The translations under genes were made by a program, and so were the position numbers. From JAFGBI01 sp964454025 (lineage in GTDB: Bacteria; Myxococcota_A; Polyangia; Polyangiales; Polyangiaceae), in NCBI GenBank assembly GCA_964454025.1, contig CAYVRP010000015.1, forward strand, positions 1 to 64,000: a stretch of DNA of 64,000 nucleotides, written 5' to 3'. Shown here piece after piece: positions 13,756 to 21,336 of this stretch (positions are counted from its first letter, which is position 1; each line of letters starts with the position of its first letter). The notes beneath the pieces are model-generated. The model was not told the DNA's origin. It searched no databases and saw only the letters and a list, made by a program, of their open reading frames with translations.

Positions 13756-16053
13756 ATGGTGCCGCCGCGCGCGCTCGCAGTCGCCGTAGCTGCTGCGGCG
13801 TTCGCTGCCGGCTGCCGCGGGGACCGCCGGGCGCCCGCCGAGCCGCCGCCGGCGGCTTCGGCACCGTCCGCGACGGCCGCCCCGGCCGAGGCGCAGGATG
13901 CATCCTTCGACCTGCTCGAGCACCTCGACGCCTGTGAGGTGCGCCACCGCGGGCTCTCCCTCGACCTCGGGACTCCTGCCGTCCACGCTCTGAACGACTT
14001 CGCGTTCGAGCCCGACTCGGCCGTGGAAGAGATCGAGCAGGGGGGCGCCACCTACGCGCGCCTCCGGCGGCGCGAGCTTCGCCTCACGTTCTGGCTAGAC
14101 GCGGCCATTGACCGGGACCTGCTGGTGGGGCTGCGCGGGCGCGCGGGGACCGGGCGCTCGGTCACCGTCCTCGTGGACGGGCGCCCCCTCGGGGCGGCCA
14201 AGCTCCCTGACGGAACGCCGGCGGTCGTCTCCCTGGCCGCCGCCGAGTTCGCCCTCTCCCGAGGTCGCCACACCCTGCTGCTGAAGTTCGCCGGCCCGGC
14301 GCCGAACGGACGGGAGTTCTTCGCTGACATCGACTGGATTCGGATCGGGGTTCGGGACGAGCACACCGCCACGTACTCGGCCCCGACACTGGAGGACATC
14401 CGCGCTGACTTCGAGCTGAGCGGTACGCCACGCCGATCCATCGTCCTGCGGGCCCCCGGCGGCGTGCGCTGTCCCGTTCGCCCTGCGCCGGGCGCGCTGC
14501 TGCGCGTGGCCCTCGGCTACTGGGGCGACGGGAGCGGGACGGCCGAGGTGCGAGTGCTCGAGGACGGGGTCGCGCCGATCACCCTGCAGCAGCGCCACGT
14601 CGTGGGGGGGGCCGGCGCACAGTGGGTTCCACTCGAGATCGACCTCGGCCGATTCAGCGGACGGGTGGTCGCCATCGACCTGCGAGCGCTACGGACCGAG
14701 GGCGGGGGTCGCGTGGTCTTCGGCGAGCCTCGCCTGGTGCGTCGGCCGGGTCCGGTCGAGCTGGTGCCGGAGGCGAAAACGGTCGTCGTGGTTCTCGCCT
14801 CGGCCCTGGATCGCCGCCGGATCCCTCCCTGGGGTCCCATCGGCACGCTCACCGCCATCGGAGAGATCGCGCGGAGTGGCCTCGCCTACAGCGACTATCG
14901 CGTGCCGACCACGCTCCCTGCCGGGGTCGTCGCCACGCTGCTCACCGGCCTCCATCCCCGGTCGCATCGCCTGGAGGATCCGGCCGCTCGCCTCGCCCCC
15001 GGCGCGCGGACGCTCGGCTCGGCACTCAAGGCGGTCGGGGGAAGGACGGCCTTCTTCACGGGGGTGCCGACGACCTTCGCGCCCTTCGGGTTCGAGCAGG
15101 GCTGGGACCGCTTCGCCGCCTTTTCCCCGGTGCACGACGTGGCGGCCACGGAGCCCCTCGACGCGGCGACACGGTGGCTCGAACGGCGACTCCGGGCCGC
15201 GCGCCGCGAGAAGCAGCTGGTGGTCGTCCACCTTCGGGGGGCGCACCCCCCTTGGGACCTGACCCGAGACGAGGTGGCGCGTCTGCCCCCAGAGGAGTAC
15301 GGCGGCGCCATCGACGCGCGCCGGGGTGGGATCGTCCTCGGCCAGATCCGAGCGCGCCAACAGGTCACCGCGCGTCGGCTCCCGGCCGAGGAGGGGGTGC
15401 GGCTCCGGGCTCTGGAGGACGCGGCGCTCGTCAAGCAGAACGACGCCATCCAGCGCCTGATCGACACGCTCCGGCGCGAGGACGCCTGGGACGAGACGCT
15501 CTTCGTTTTCGCCGGTGACGTGGCGCAGGGTGATCCACCACGGGTACCCTACGATCCGAGCCCGCCGCTCGCGGAGGATCGGCTCGTGACCCCGCTCCTG
15601 GTGAAGTATCCCGGGGCCCGGCGTGGCGGCACGGAGACGAACGTGCTCGTGACCACGGCGGATCTCGCCGTCACGACCCTGCGCGCGTTCCGCCTGGAAG
15701 TCCCCGCCCAGCTCGAGGGACATGACCTCTTCGCGCTCGCCGCCGAGCAGGGGCCGGTGGCCGGACGCCTGCTGTACGCGACCTTCGGCTCCCGCTACGC
15801 GAGCCGCGCGGGTTCCTGGTTGCTTCTCGGTGCGCCGGGCAAGGTCCCATCTCTCTGCCAGCTCGACGTCGACCCGGCGTGTACGACGGACCTGTTCGAC
15901 TCTCGGCCCATCGTGGCCCAGGCGCTCTGGCGCTGGACCTTCCTCGCCGAGCGCGCCGCGGCGCGGCCCGATCGGCGCGCCGCGCCGCGGGAGCCGGCCG
16001 CGATCGATCCGGACCTCGCCGCGAGCCTCATCGTCTGGGGCGACGTGCAGTGA
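13756..16053 (+). CDS. Sulfatase/alkaline-phosphatase-superfamily lipoprotein, probably inactive
   Basis: A 765-residue protein with a signal sequence ending in FAAGC (Cys20), so a lipoprotein. Residues 50-345 contain two beta-rich, carbohydrate-binding-like segments. Residues about 350-690 have the sulfatase-superfamily outline: a first strand VVVVLAS, the helix start TLPAGVVATLLTGLHPRSH (386-404), GARTLGSALKAVG, FFTG, VVHLRGAHPPWD and LFVFAGD. In active sulfatases the motif is C/S-x-P-S/A-R...LLTG; here the nucleophile position is Thr386 and the Arg is Gly390, the first metal-binding Asp is missing, and the SDHG motif reads AGDVA. A pseudoenzyme or binding protein in the envelope is likely. 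Its last 26 bp overlap the convergent methyltransferase gene. Confidence 0.68.
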   Translation: MVPPRALAVAVAAAAFAAGCRGDRRAPAEPPPAASAPSATAAPAEAQDASFDLLEHLDACEVRHRGLSLDLGTPAVHALNDFAFEPDSAVEEIEQGGATYARLRRRELRLTFWLDAAIDRDLLVGLRGRAGTGRSVTVLVDGRPLGAAKLPDGTPAVVSLAAAEFALSRGRHTLLLKFAGPAPNGREFFADIDWIRIGVRDEHTATYSAPTLEDIRADFELSGTPRRSIVLRAPGGVRCPVRPAPGALLRVALGYWGDGSGTAEVRVLEDGVAPITLQQRHVVGGAGAQWVPLEIDLGRFSGRVVAIDLRALRTEGGGRVVFGEPRLVRRPGPVELVPEAKTVVVVLASALDRRRIPPWGPIGTLTAIGEIARSGLAYSDYRVPTTLPAGVVATLLTGLHPRSHRLEDPAARLAPGARTLGSALKAVGGRTAFFTGVPTTFAPFGFEQGWDRFAAFSPVHDVAATEPLDAATRWLERRLRAARREKQLVVVHLRGAHPPWDLTRDEVARLPPEEYGGAIDARRGGIVLGQIRARQQVTARRLPAEEGVRLRALEDAALVKQNDAIQRLIDTLRREDAWDETLFVFAGDVAQGDPPRVPYDPSPPLAEDRLVTPLLVKYPGARRGGTETNVLVTTADLAVTTLRAFRLEVPAQLEGHDLFALAAEQGPVAGRLLYATFGSRYASRAGSWLLLGAPGKVPSLCQLDVDPACTTDLFDSRPIVAQALWRWTFLAERAAARPDRRAAPREPAAIDPDLAASLIVWGDVQ

Positions 16054-17116
16054 CCGCGGCGATCCGGGCGCGCGCCAGCGCGGCATAGCTCGGTGCGAGC
16101 TCGAAACCCAGCGCCCGCCGGCCGAGCTCCACCGCCACGGCGAGCGCGGTGCCGGTCCCGCAGAACGGGTCGAGCACGACGCCGCGGGGCGGCGCCGTGG
16201 CGAGGATCGGGATCCGGCACAGGTCCGGCGGAAAGGGCGCGAAATGCGCGACGCGGCCCGGCGAGCCCTCGGGCAGGATGTCCCACACGTCGCCCGGCTT
16301 GCTGCCGCGTGGGTGGTAGCGCAGCAGGTAGAAGCCGTCGCGAGCGAGCTGCCGCGCCCGGCCCGAAACCAGCGCCGAGTCGGAGTGGGTAGTGCGCTGC
16401 TGGCCGCGGATGATCATCCGGAAATCGGCCAGCGTGCCGGCGCGCACCTCGGCGAGCGCCGCGTCGAGGGCCTCTAGCGCCCGCCGGCGCTCGCTGGCGT
16501 CGAGCGCAGTCGAGAGCTCGAGCTGGCGTCGATAGCGCACGCCGCGCACGCCCGTCGCCGACACGACGGCCCCGCCCTCGACGCGCGCCGCGCGGGGCCG
16601 GGAGCGGATGGCGTCGACGTCGTAGCGGTAGCCGGAGGGGGAACGGACGAAGTGGAAGACCTGCTCGTGGACGTTCCGGAGCTTGTCGCGCGCGGTGTCC
16701 GGCCCGCCCTTGATCTTGTGCCAGATGACCTCGTTGCGGAGCACCAGGCCGACCTCATCGACCAGCCGGATCGCGGTCCGCCAGGGAACGCCGACCAGGC
16801 ATTTGTCGCGGTACGAGTCTCCCAGATTGAGCCAGAACGACCCCGCCGGGGCGAGGATGCGCCGGATCTCGTGCGCGTGGGCTACCAGCGCGTCGACGTA
16901 GGCCTCCGGCGAGCTCTCCTGGCCGAGCCCACCGCCAGCGTAGTCACGGTGTCCCCAGTACGGGGGGCTGGTCACCACACAGTCAATGGAGTCAGCTGGC
17001 AGCGCGCGGAGCAAGGCGAGCGCCTCTCCCTCGACCACGAGGGGCGGGGCGGTTTCTTGCGCGCAGAACTGCGCGAGGAGCCGAGCCGTGTCCCTCGACG
17101 CCCGAAGCCGCGTCAC
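16028..17116 (-). CDS. Orphan DNA methyltransferase (SPPY type)
   Basis: A 362-residue S-adenosylmethionine-dependent DNA amino-methyltransferase. The catalytic motif IV is TSPPYWGHRDY near the N-terminus (about 37-47), and the AdoMet motif I, FCGTGTALAVAVELGR, is C-terminal, the circularly permuted beta-class order. SPPY motifs are typical of m4C enzymes, although m6A cannot be excluded. FWLNLGDSYRD, NEVIWHKIKGGPD and PFPPDLCRIPILA are also typical of the family. No restriction endonuclease lies nearby, so it is an orphan, possibly regulatory. Start: the GTG at 17116 gives a compact N-terminus; the frame stays open much further upstream but only across queE. It converges on and overlaps the sulfatase-like gene by 26 bp. 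Confidence 0.82.
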   Translation of the reverse strand: MTRLRASRDTARLLAQFCAQETAPPLVVEGEALALLRALPADSIDCVVTSPPYWGHRDYAGGGLGQESSPEAYVDALVAHAHEIRRILAPAGSFWLNLGDSYRDKCLVGVPWRTAIRLVDEVGLVLRNEVIWHKIKGGPDTARDKLRNVHEQVFHFVRSPSGYRYDVDAIRSRPRAARVEGGAVVSATGVRGVRYRRQLELSTALDASERRRALEALDAALAEVRAGTLADFRMIIRGQQRTTHSDSALVSGRARQLARDGFYLLRYHPRGSKPGDVWDILPEGSPGRVAHFAPFPPDLCRIPILATAPPRGVVLDPFCGTGTALAVAVELGRRALGFELAPSYAALARARIAAVTARRPRR

Positions 17117-17220
17117 GTCCGGAGCATAGCTGGGCGCGCGGACGAGGGGACGGTTTCGGCGCCCGGAGTCGCTCGTCGCGCCGGCGCCGCCCCGCGGTCC
17201 GGCCGGCTTCGGCGCCGGCT

Positions 17221-17904
17221 TCAGCGTCCTCGCGCCCCTCCCCACCGCTCGACCTGGAGCCGCGTCGAGACGCCGAACCGCCGCGCCGCCGCTGCCGCCG
17301 CGACCCACGGCCAGCGCGCCGCGAGGGTTTCGCGGTCGCTCGCCTCCGGCATGAGCAGTACGCGCGCGTGCGGCCAGCCGAGGGCGGCGACGAGCGCGTC
17401 CGCCTCGGCGAGGTCCGCGTCGTTCGCGACCACGAGCTTGCACCACGCGGCGTCGTGGGTAGCGAAGGCGCGGAGCAGGTCCTCGCGCAGCCGCACCGCG
17501 CGCGCAGCGCCCGCGCTCTGGAGCTTGGGCGAGACGACCCACCGCGTCACGCGCGCGAGCAAGACCGCCTCTGGTGCGAGCGTCCCGTTGGTTTCCACCT
17601 CGATGAGCAGGTCGCGGGGGAGCGCGGAGAGGAGCGCGGCGAGCGCCGGCTGCTGCAGGAGCGGCTCGCCGCCCGTGATCACGAGGCGTCGCTCGCCCGT
17701 CGCCAGCAGCCGCTCGGCGACGGCGGCGGGGGGCAGGGGATGGCTCTCCAGCGCCGGGTCGTGGCGCGCGAAATCCCAGGCGTAGGCGGTGTCGCACCAC
17801 GCGCATGAGAGGTTGCACCCCGCCAGCCGCAGGAATGCGGCCGGTTCCCCCGTGGAGGGTCCCTCGCCCTGCAGGCTGGCGAAGATCTCGTTCACGCGCA
17901 GCAC
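17221..17904 (-). CDS. queE: 7-carboxy-7-deazaguanine synthase (QueE)
   Basis: A radical-SAM enzyme that rearranges 6-carboxy-tetrahydropterin to 7-carboxy-7-deazaguanine, a step to preQ0 and queuosine. It has the QueE-specific cluster motif C-x3-C-x2-C (CNLSCAWC), the N-terminal NEIFASLQGEG with GEPAAFLRLAGC, and ITGGEPLLQQ. I prefer the GTG at 17904, which places VLRVNEIF at the N-terminus as in the family (227 residues) and leaves room for a promoter divergent from rph. A GTG at 17997 would add a low-complexity 31-residue extension. Other que genes are not in the window. Confidence 0.88.
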   Translation of the reverse strand: MLRVNEIFASLQGEGPSTGEPAAFLRLAGCNLSCAWCDTAYAWDFARHDPALESHPLPPAAVAERLLATGERRLVITGGEPLLQQPALAALLSALPRDLLIEVETNGTLAPEAVLLARVTRWVVSPKLQSAGAARAVRLREDLLRAFATHDAAWCKLVVANDADLAEADALVAALGWPHARVLLMPEASDRETLAARWPWVAAAAAARRFGVSTRLQVERWGGARGR

Positions 17905-18038
17905 CGCGCCCCGGGGTCGGTCGGGGCCGGGCGCGGTGGAGGCGGAGGGCGCGGGCGAGGCCACGGGGGAGGGACCATGGCCCTCCGCGCGGGTCACCGC
18001 AAGTCCCGCGCCGGCGTGAGCCGTGGTAGAGGTTGGAC

Positions 18039-18806
18039 ATGGCAGCGACCCGCAGCGGCCACCGCGCCCCCGACTCCCTGCGTCCGGTGGAAGTGACGAC
18101 GGGCTTCCACCGTAACGCGGAGGGCTCGGTCTTCTACCGTGCCGGTGGCACCGTGGTGCTGGCGGCGGCCTCCGTGGAGGACGCGGTGCCGGAATTCATG
18201 CGCGGGCGTGGACGCGGCTGGGTCACGGCGGAGTACCAGATGCATCCGCGCGCCAACCCCCACCGCCGCGAGAGCCGGGACGGTCGCGACCGGCCGCTCA
18301 GCGGGCGAGCGCGCGAGATCCAGCGCCTCGTTGGCCGCGCGCTGCGGGCCGCGGTGGATCTCGACCGGCTCGGAGAGCGTACCATCGCCATCGACTGCGA
18401 CGTCTTCGAGGCGGACGGTGGGACGCGCACGGCCTCCGTCACCGCCGGTTGGATCGCGCTCGCCCTCGCGCTCGCGACCCTGCGGGAGCGGCGGGTGCTC
18501 GAGATCCCCGCGCTGCGGGAGCCCGTCGCCGCGGTGAGCGTCGGCCACGTCGGCGGCCGACTGCTGCTCGACCTCGACTACGCGGAGGACAGCACCGCCC
18601 GCGTCGACCTGAACCTGGTCGCCACGGAACGGGGCGCGATCGTCGAGATCCAGGGCACCGCCGAGGGCGAGCCCATCTCCCGCGCGGAGCTCGACGCGAT
18701 GACCGATCTCGCGCTTCGCGGCGTGAGCGAGCTCTGCCGACGCCAGCGCGAGGCCCTCGCCGGAGCGGGGGTCGACCTCGGGGCGCTGATGCTGGCTCGC
18801 GGCTGA
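18039..18806 (+). CDS. rph: Ribonuclease PH
   Basis: A phosphate-dependent 3'-5' exoribonuclease that trims tRNA 3' ends. The 255-residue protein matches the family from end to end: LRPVEVTTGFHRNAEGS, GWVTAEYQMHPRA, REIQRLVGRALRAAVDL, IDCDVFEADGGTRTASVTAG, AVSVGHVGGRLLLDLDYAEDS and VEIQGTAEG. Start at the ATG at 18039, preceded by AGAGG; a TTG at 18033 is also in frame. It stands alone, divergent from queE. In many bacteria rph is followed by rdgB; here it is followed by about 240 bp without a gene. Confidence 0.93.
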   Translation: MAATRSGHRAPDSLRPVEVTTGFHRNAEGSVFYRAGGTVVLAAASVEDAVPEFMRGRGRGWVTAEYQMHPRANPHRRESRDGRDRPLSGRAREIQRLVGRALRAAVDLDRLGERTIAIDCDVFEADGGTRTASVTAGWIALALALATLRERRVLEIPALREPVAAVSVGHVGGRLLLDLDYAEDSTARVDLNLVATERGAIVEIQGTAEGEPISRAELDAMTDLALRGVSELCRRQREALAGAGVDLGALMLARG

Positions 18807-19049
18807 GCGCAGCCCGCCGGGCCCCGGCCGCGCTCGCGGCACGATCGACCGGGGAAACCCACGGCCCGGCCGCCGCGCCCTCGCCGCCACCGGCGTCACG
18901 GGGACGGCCCCGCGCGGCGCCACGCTGGTCGGAGCCGGCGCGGGCCAGGCGGGCGCGCCCGAGGACCGCGTCGGGCACGGGAGCCACCCGCGCGCACCCT
19001 CGTCCGGGCGGGCCTTACGCGGGCGCGGCCGCGGCGCTAACCTGACCCG

Positions 19050-20138
19050 GTGCCCAGCACCGAGCTCCTCGCGCCCGGCGTCGTCCGCGGGCGGTGGCAC
19101 CGGGCACTCGCTGACGGCCGGGTGGAGTGCGAGCTCTGCCCCCGTGCTTGCCGCCTGCGCGACGGCCAGCGGGGGTTCTGCTTCGTGCGCGAGCGGCGCG
19201 GCGACGACGTCGTTCTCACCAGCTACGGCCGCGCCACGGCCCTCCACGTCGATCCGATCGAGAAGAAGCCGCTATTTCACTTCCACCCCGGCTCGCCGAT
19301 CCTGAGCCTCGGCACCGCGGGCTGCAACCTGGGATGCCGGTACTGCCAGAACTGGGAGCTGTCGCGTGCCCGCACGATCCATGCCCGCGCCGATCCCATC
19401 ACCCCCGAGCAGGTGGCCCGGATGGCGCTCGACACGCGCTGCGGCAGCGTCGCGTTCACCTACAACGACCCTGTCGTGTTCGCCGAGTTCGCCATCGACG
19501 CCGCCCGGGCCTGCCGGGAGCGCGGCGTCGCGGCCGTCGCGGTCACCGCCGGTTATGTCAACCCCGCGGCGCGGCGCGAGCTCGTCGCCGTGATGGACGC
19601 CGCCAACGTGGACCTCAAGGCCATCACCCCCGAATTCTACGCCCGCCTCTGCGCGGGCCGCCTCGACCCGGTCCTCGACACGCTCCGCTACGTCGCGCGG
19701 GACACGGCCTGCTGGCTCGAGGTCACCAACCTGCTCATCCCTGGCCAGAACGACGCGGACGACGAGATCGCGCGCCTGTCCGCCTGGTGCGTGCGTGAGC
19801 TCGGCCCGGACGTTCCGCTGCACTTCTCGGCCTTCCACCCCGACCATCGGCTCCGTGACGTCGCGCGCACGCCGGCGGCGACCTGCGCCCGCGCCCGCGC
19901 CATCGCCCGGCGCGAGGGGGCTCGCCACGTCTATACGGGCAACGTCCGCGACCCGGACGGCCAGACCACCCGCTGCGCGGCCTGCGGCGCCGCGGTGATC
20001 GAGCGGAACGGCTACGCGCTGGGGCGGGTCCGGCTGCGGGACGGCGCCTGCCTCGGCTGCGGCGCGCCGCTGCCCGGGCGCTTCGTGCCCGAGGGCGCGG
20101 TGCCATCAGCCGTCCGGCGTCGGGAGGACCCGCCGTGA
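19050..20138 (+). CDS. amrS: AmmeMemoRadiSam-system radical SAM enzyme (AmrS-like)
   Basis: A 362-residue radical-SAM protein of the AmrS (pyruvate formate-lyase-activating-like) group. It has the cluster motif CNLGCRYCQNWE (about 92-103), a preceding four-Cys-like region (CELCPRACRLRDGQRGFC), LHVDPIEKKPLFHFHPGS, VAFTYNDPVVF and a C-terminal zinc-finger-like CAACG...CLGCG. Family members co-occur with AmrA and AmrB (Memo); neither is in the window. GTG start at 19050. The stop overlaps the next gene by 4 bp (GTGA), so it is coupled to the SAM hydroxide adenosyltransferase. The substrate is not established. Confidence 0.85.
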   Translation: MPSTELLAPGVVRGRWHRALADGRVECELCPRACRLRDGQRGFCFVRERRGDDVVLTSYGRATALHVDPIEKKPLFHFHPGSPILSLGTAGCNLGCRYCQNWELSRARTIHARADPITPEQVARMALDTRCGSVAFTYNDPVVFAEFAIDAARACRERGVAAVAVTAGYVNPAARRELVAVMDAANVDLKAITPEFYARLCAGRLDPVLDTLRYVARDTACWLEVTNLLIPGQNDADDEIARLSAWCVRELGPDVPLHFSAFHPDHRLRDVARTPAATCARARAIARREGARHVYTGNVRDPDGQTTRCAACGAAVIERNGYALGRVRLRDGACLGCGAPLPGRFVPEGAVPSAVRRREDPP

Positions 20139-20977
20139 CCGTTCCCTCCGGCATCGTCACGCTGCTCACGGACTTCGGGCATCGCGATCCGTTCGTGGGG
20201 ATGGTCAAGGGCGTCATCCTCCAGCGCTTCCCCGCGGCGCGGATCGTCGACCTCACGCACGAGATCCCGCCCCAAGACGTCCGCGCGGGGGCGTACTGGC
20301 TCGCCCGCAGCTACGCCGGGTTCCCCGCGGGCACGGTGCACTTGGCGGTGGTCGATCCCGGCGTCGGCACGTCCCGCGCGCTCGTCGTCGCCGAGGCGCG
20401 GGGACACTGGCTGGTGGCCCCCGACAACGGCCTCTGCGCCGAGCTCGCGGCCCGCGACGGGCTGGCGCGGGTGCACGCCATCGACCGCGTCGCCTGTCGA
20501 CTCGGCGCGCCGAGCCGCACCTTCCATGGGCGAGACCTGCTCGCTCCCGTGGCCGCGATGCTCGCCCGCGGGGAGCTCTCGCCTTCGGCGGTGGGACCGG
20601 CGACCCGACTCGAGGGACCGACGTGGGAGCGCGCGGTCGAGCGCCCCGCCGGGATCGAGGGACGGGTGATCGTCCGCGATCGCTTCGGCAACCTGCTCAC
20701 GGACGTGCCCAGCCAGGCCGTGGAGCAGCTCGCGCACGAGCGCGGCTCCCTCCCCGCGCAGGCCCCACGCTGCGCCGAGGTCGTGGTCTGCATCGGGGAC
20801 CGCGCGGTCCCCTGGCGGCGCACCTACGCCGACGTCGCGGTGGGGGAGCTGGTCGCGCTCGACAACGCGCACGGCGACGTCGAGATCGCCGCGCGGGAGG
20901 GGAACGCCGCGGAGCTGCTCGGCGCGGGTCCCGGGACGCAGGTGTGCGTCCGGTGCCCCGCCATGACCGGGCGCTAG
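20135..20977 (+). CDS. SAM hydroxide adenosyltransferase (DUF62)
   Basis: A 280-residue member of the DUF62 family related to fluorinase and chlorinase. Characterised prokaryotic members hydrolyse S-adenosylmethionine to adenosine and methionine. Family signatures: VTLLTDFGHRDPFVGMVKG (12-30 region), VDLTHEIPPQDVRAGAYWL, VVDPGVGT, VAPDNGL, TFHGRDLLAPVAA (with the Arg-Asp pair typical of the hydrolases) and DRFGNLLTDV. Start codon GTG lies inside the 3' end of amrS, implying translational coupling and hence a functional link in SAM chemistry. About 360 bp without a gene follow. Confidence 0.88.
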   Translation: MTVPSGIVTLLTDFGHRDPFVGMVKGVILQRFPAARIVDLTHEIPPQDVRAGAYWLARSYAGFPAGTVHLAVVDPGVGTSRALVVAEARGHWLVAPDNGLCAELAARDGLARVHAIDRVACRLGAPSRTFHGRDLLAPVAAMLARGELSPSAVGPATRLEGPTWERAVERPAGIEGRVIVRDRFGNLLTDVPSQAVEQLAHERGSLPAQAPRCAEVVVCIGDRAVPWRRTYADVAVGELVALDNAHGDVEIAAREGNAAELLGAGPGTQVCVRCPAMTGR

Positions 20978-21336
20978 CGCTGCCAGCACGAGCGGGGCGG
21001 CCGGGGGAACCAGACGCCTGGGACGGCTCGCGCGGAGGTGTGCGAGGCCAAGGTGTCGCCGGCCACGCGCTCTCGCCCGGCATTCGCCGCCGGCGAGAAC
21101 GCGCACACCGCTCGAAAAACCGCCCGGGGAGCGCCGATCGTCGACCGTGCACCCGTGCCGGGAAAGCGCCGTCCGGTCGACCCGCTCCGCGCTCGCCGCG
21201 CTGGTGTCGCTCGCGCGCCGCGTCGAGCCCCCGCCGAGCCGGCGAGGCCGGCCGCCGACGGTGCACCCGGCGGCGAAGGTCACGACCCGACGGGACGAGC
21301 CTGGCGCACGCTGGGCTCGTCCCCCATGATCCAGTG
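20978..21336. other. Intergenic region, no gene seen
   Basis: 359 bp between the DUF62 gene and the TPR lipoprotein gene. Frames running through it are open on the + strand but show no codon pattern or family match. The only structure noticed is the strong hairpin at 21292-21323, annotated separately. Confidence 0.5.
21292..21323 (+). other. Perfect 10-bp hairpin just upstream of a start codon
   Basis: GGGACGAGCC (21292-21301) pairs perfectly with GGCTCGTCCC (21314-21323) around a 12-nt loop and ends 13 nt before the ATG at 21337, which has no obvious Shine-Dalgarno element. It could be the terminator of the upstream operon or a leader structure that controls translation of the lipoprotein. 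Confidence 0.4.

Noticed and set aside
16028..17116. Restriction-modification system
   Set aside because: Neither methyltransferase (16028 or 33529) has an adjacent endonuclease or specificity gene; they are annotated as orphans.
17117..18040. N-terminal extension of the SPPY methyltransferase frame to 18040
   Set aside because: It is antisense-free but runs over queE in another frame, and its translation is Arg/Pro-rich without homology; the compact GTG start at 17116 is better.
20623..21336. Upstream extension of the TPR-metallopeptidase frame
   Set aside because: The extension overlaps the DUF62 gene in another frame and would bury the signal peptide; the lipobox requires the ATG at 21337.
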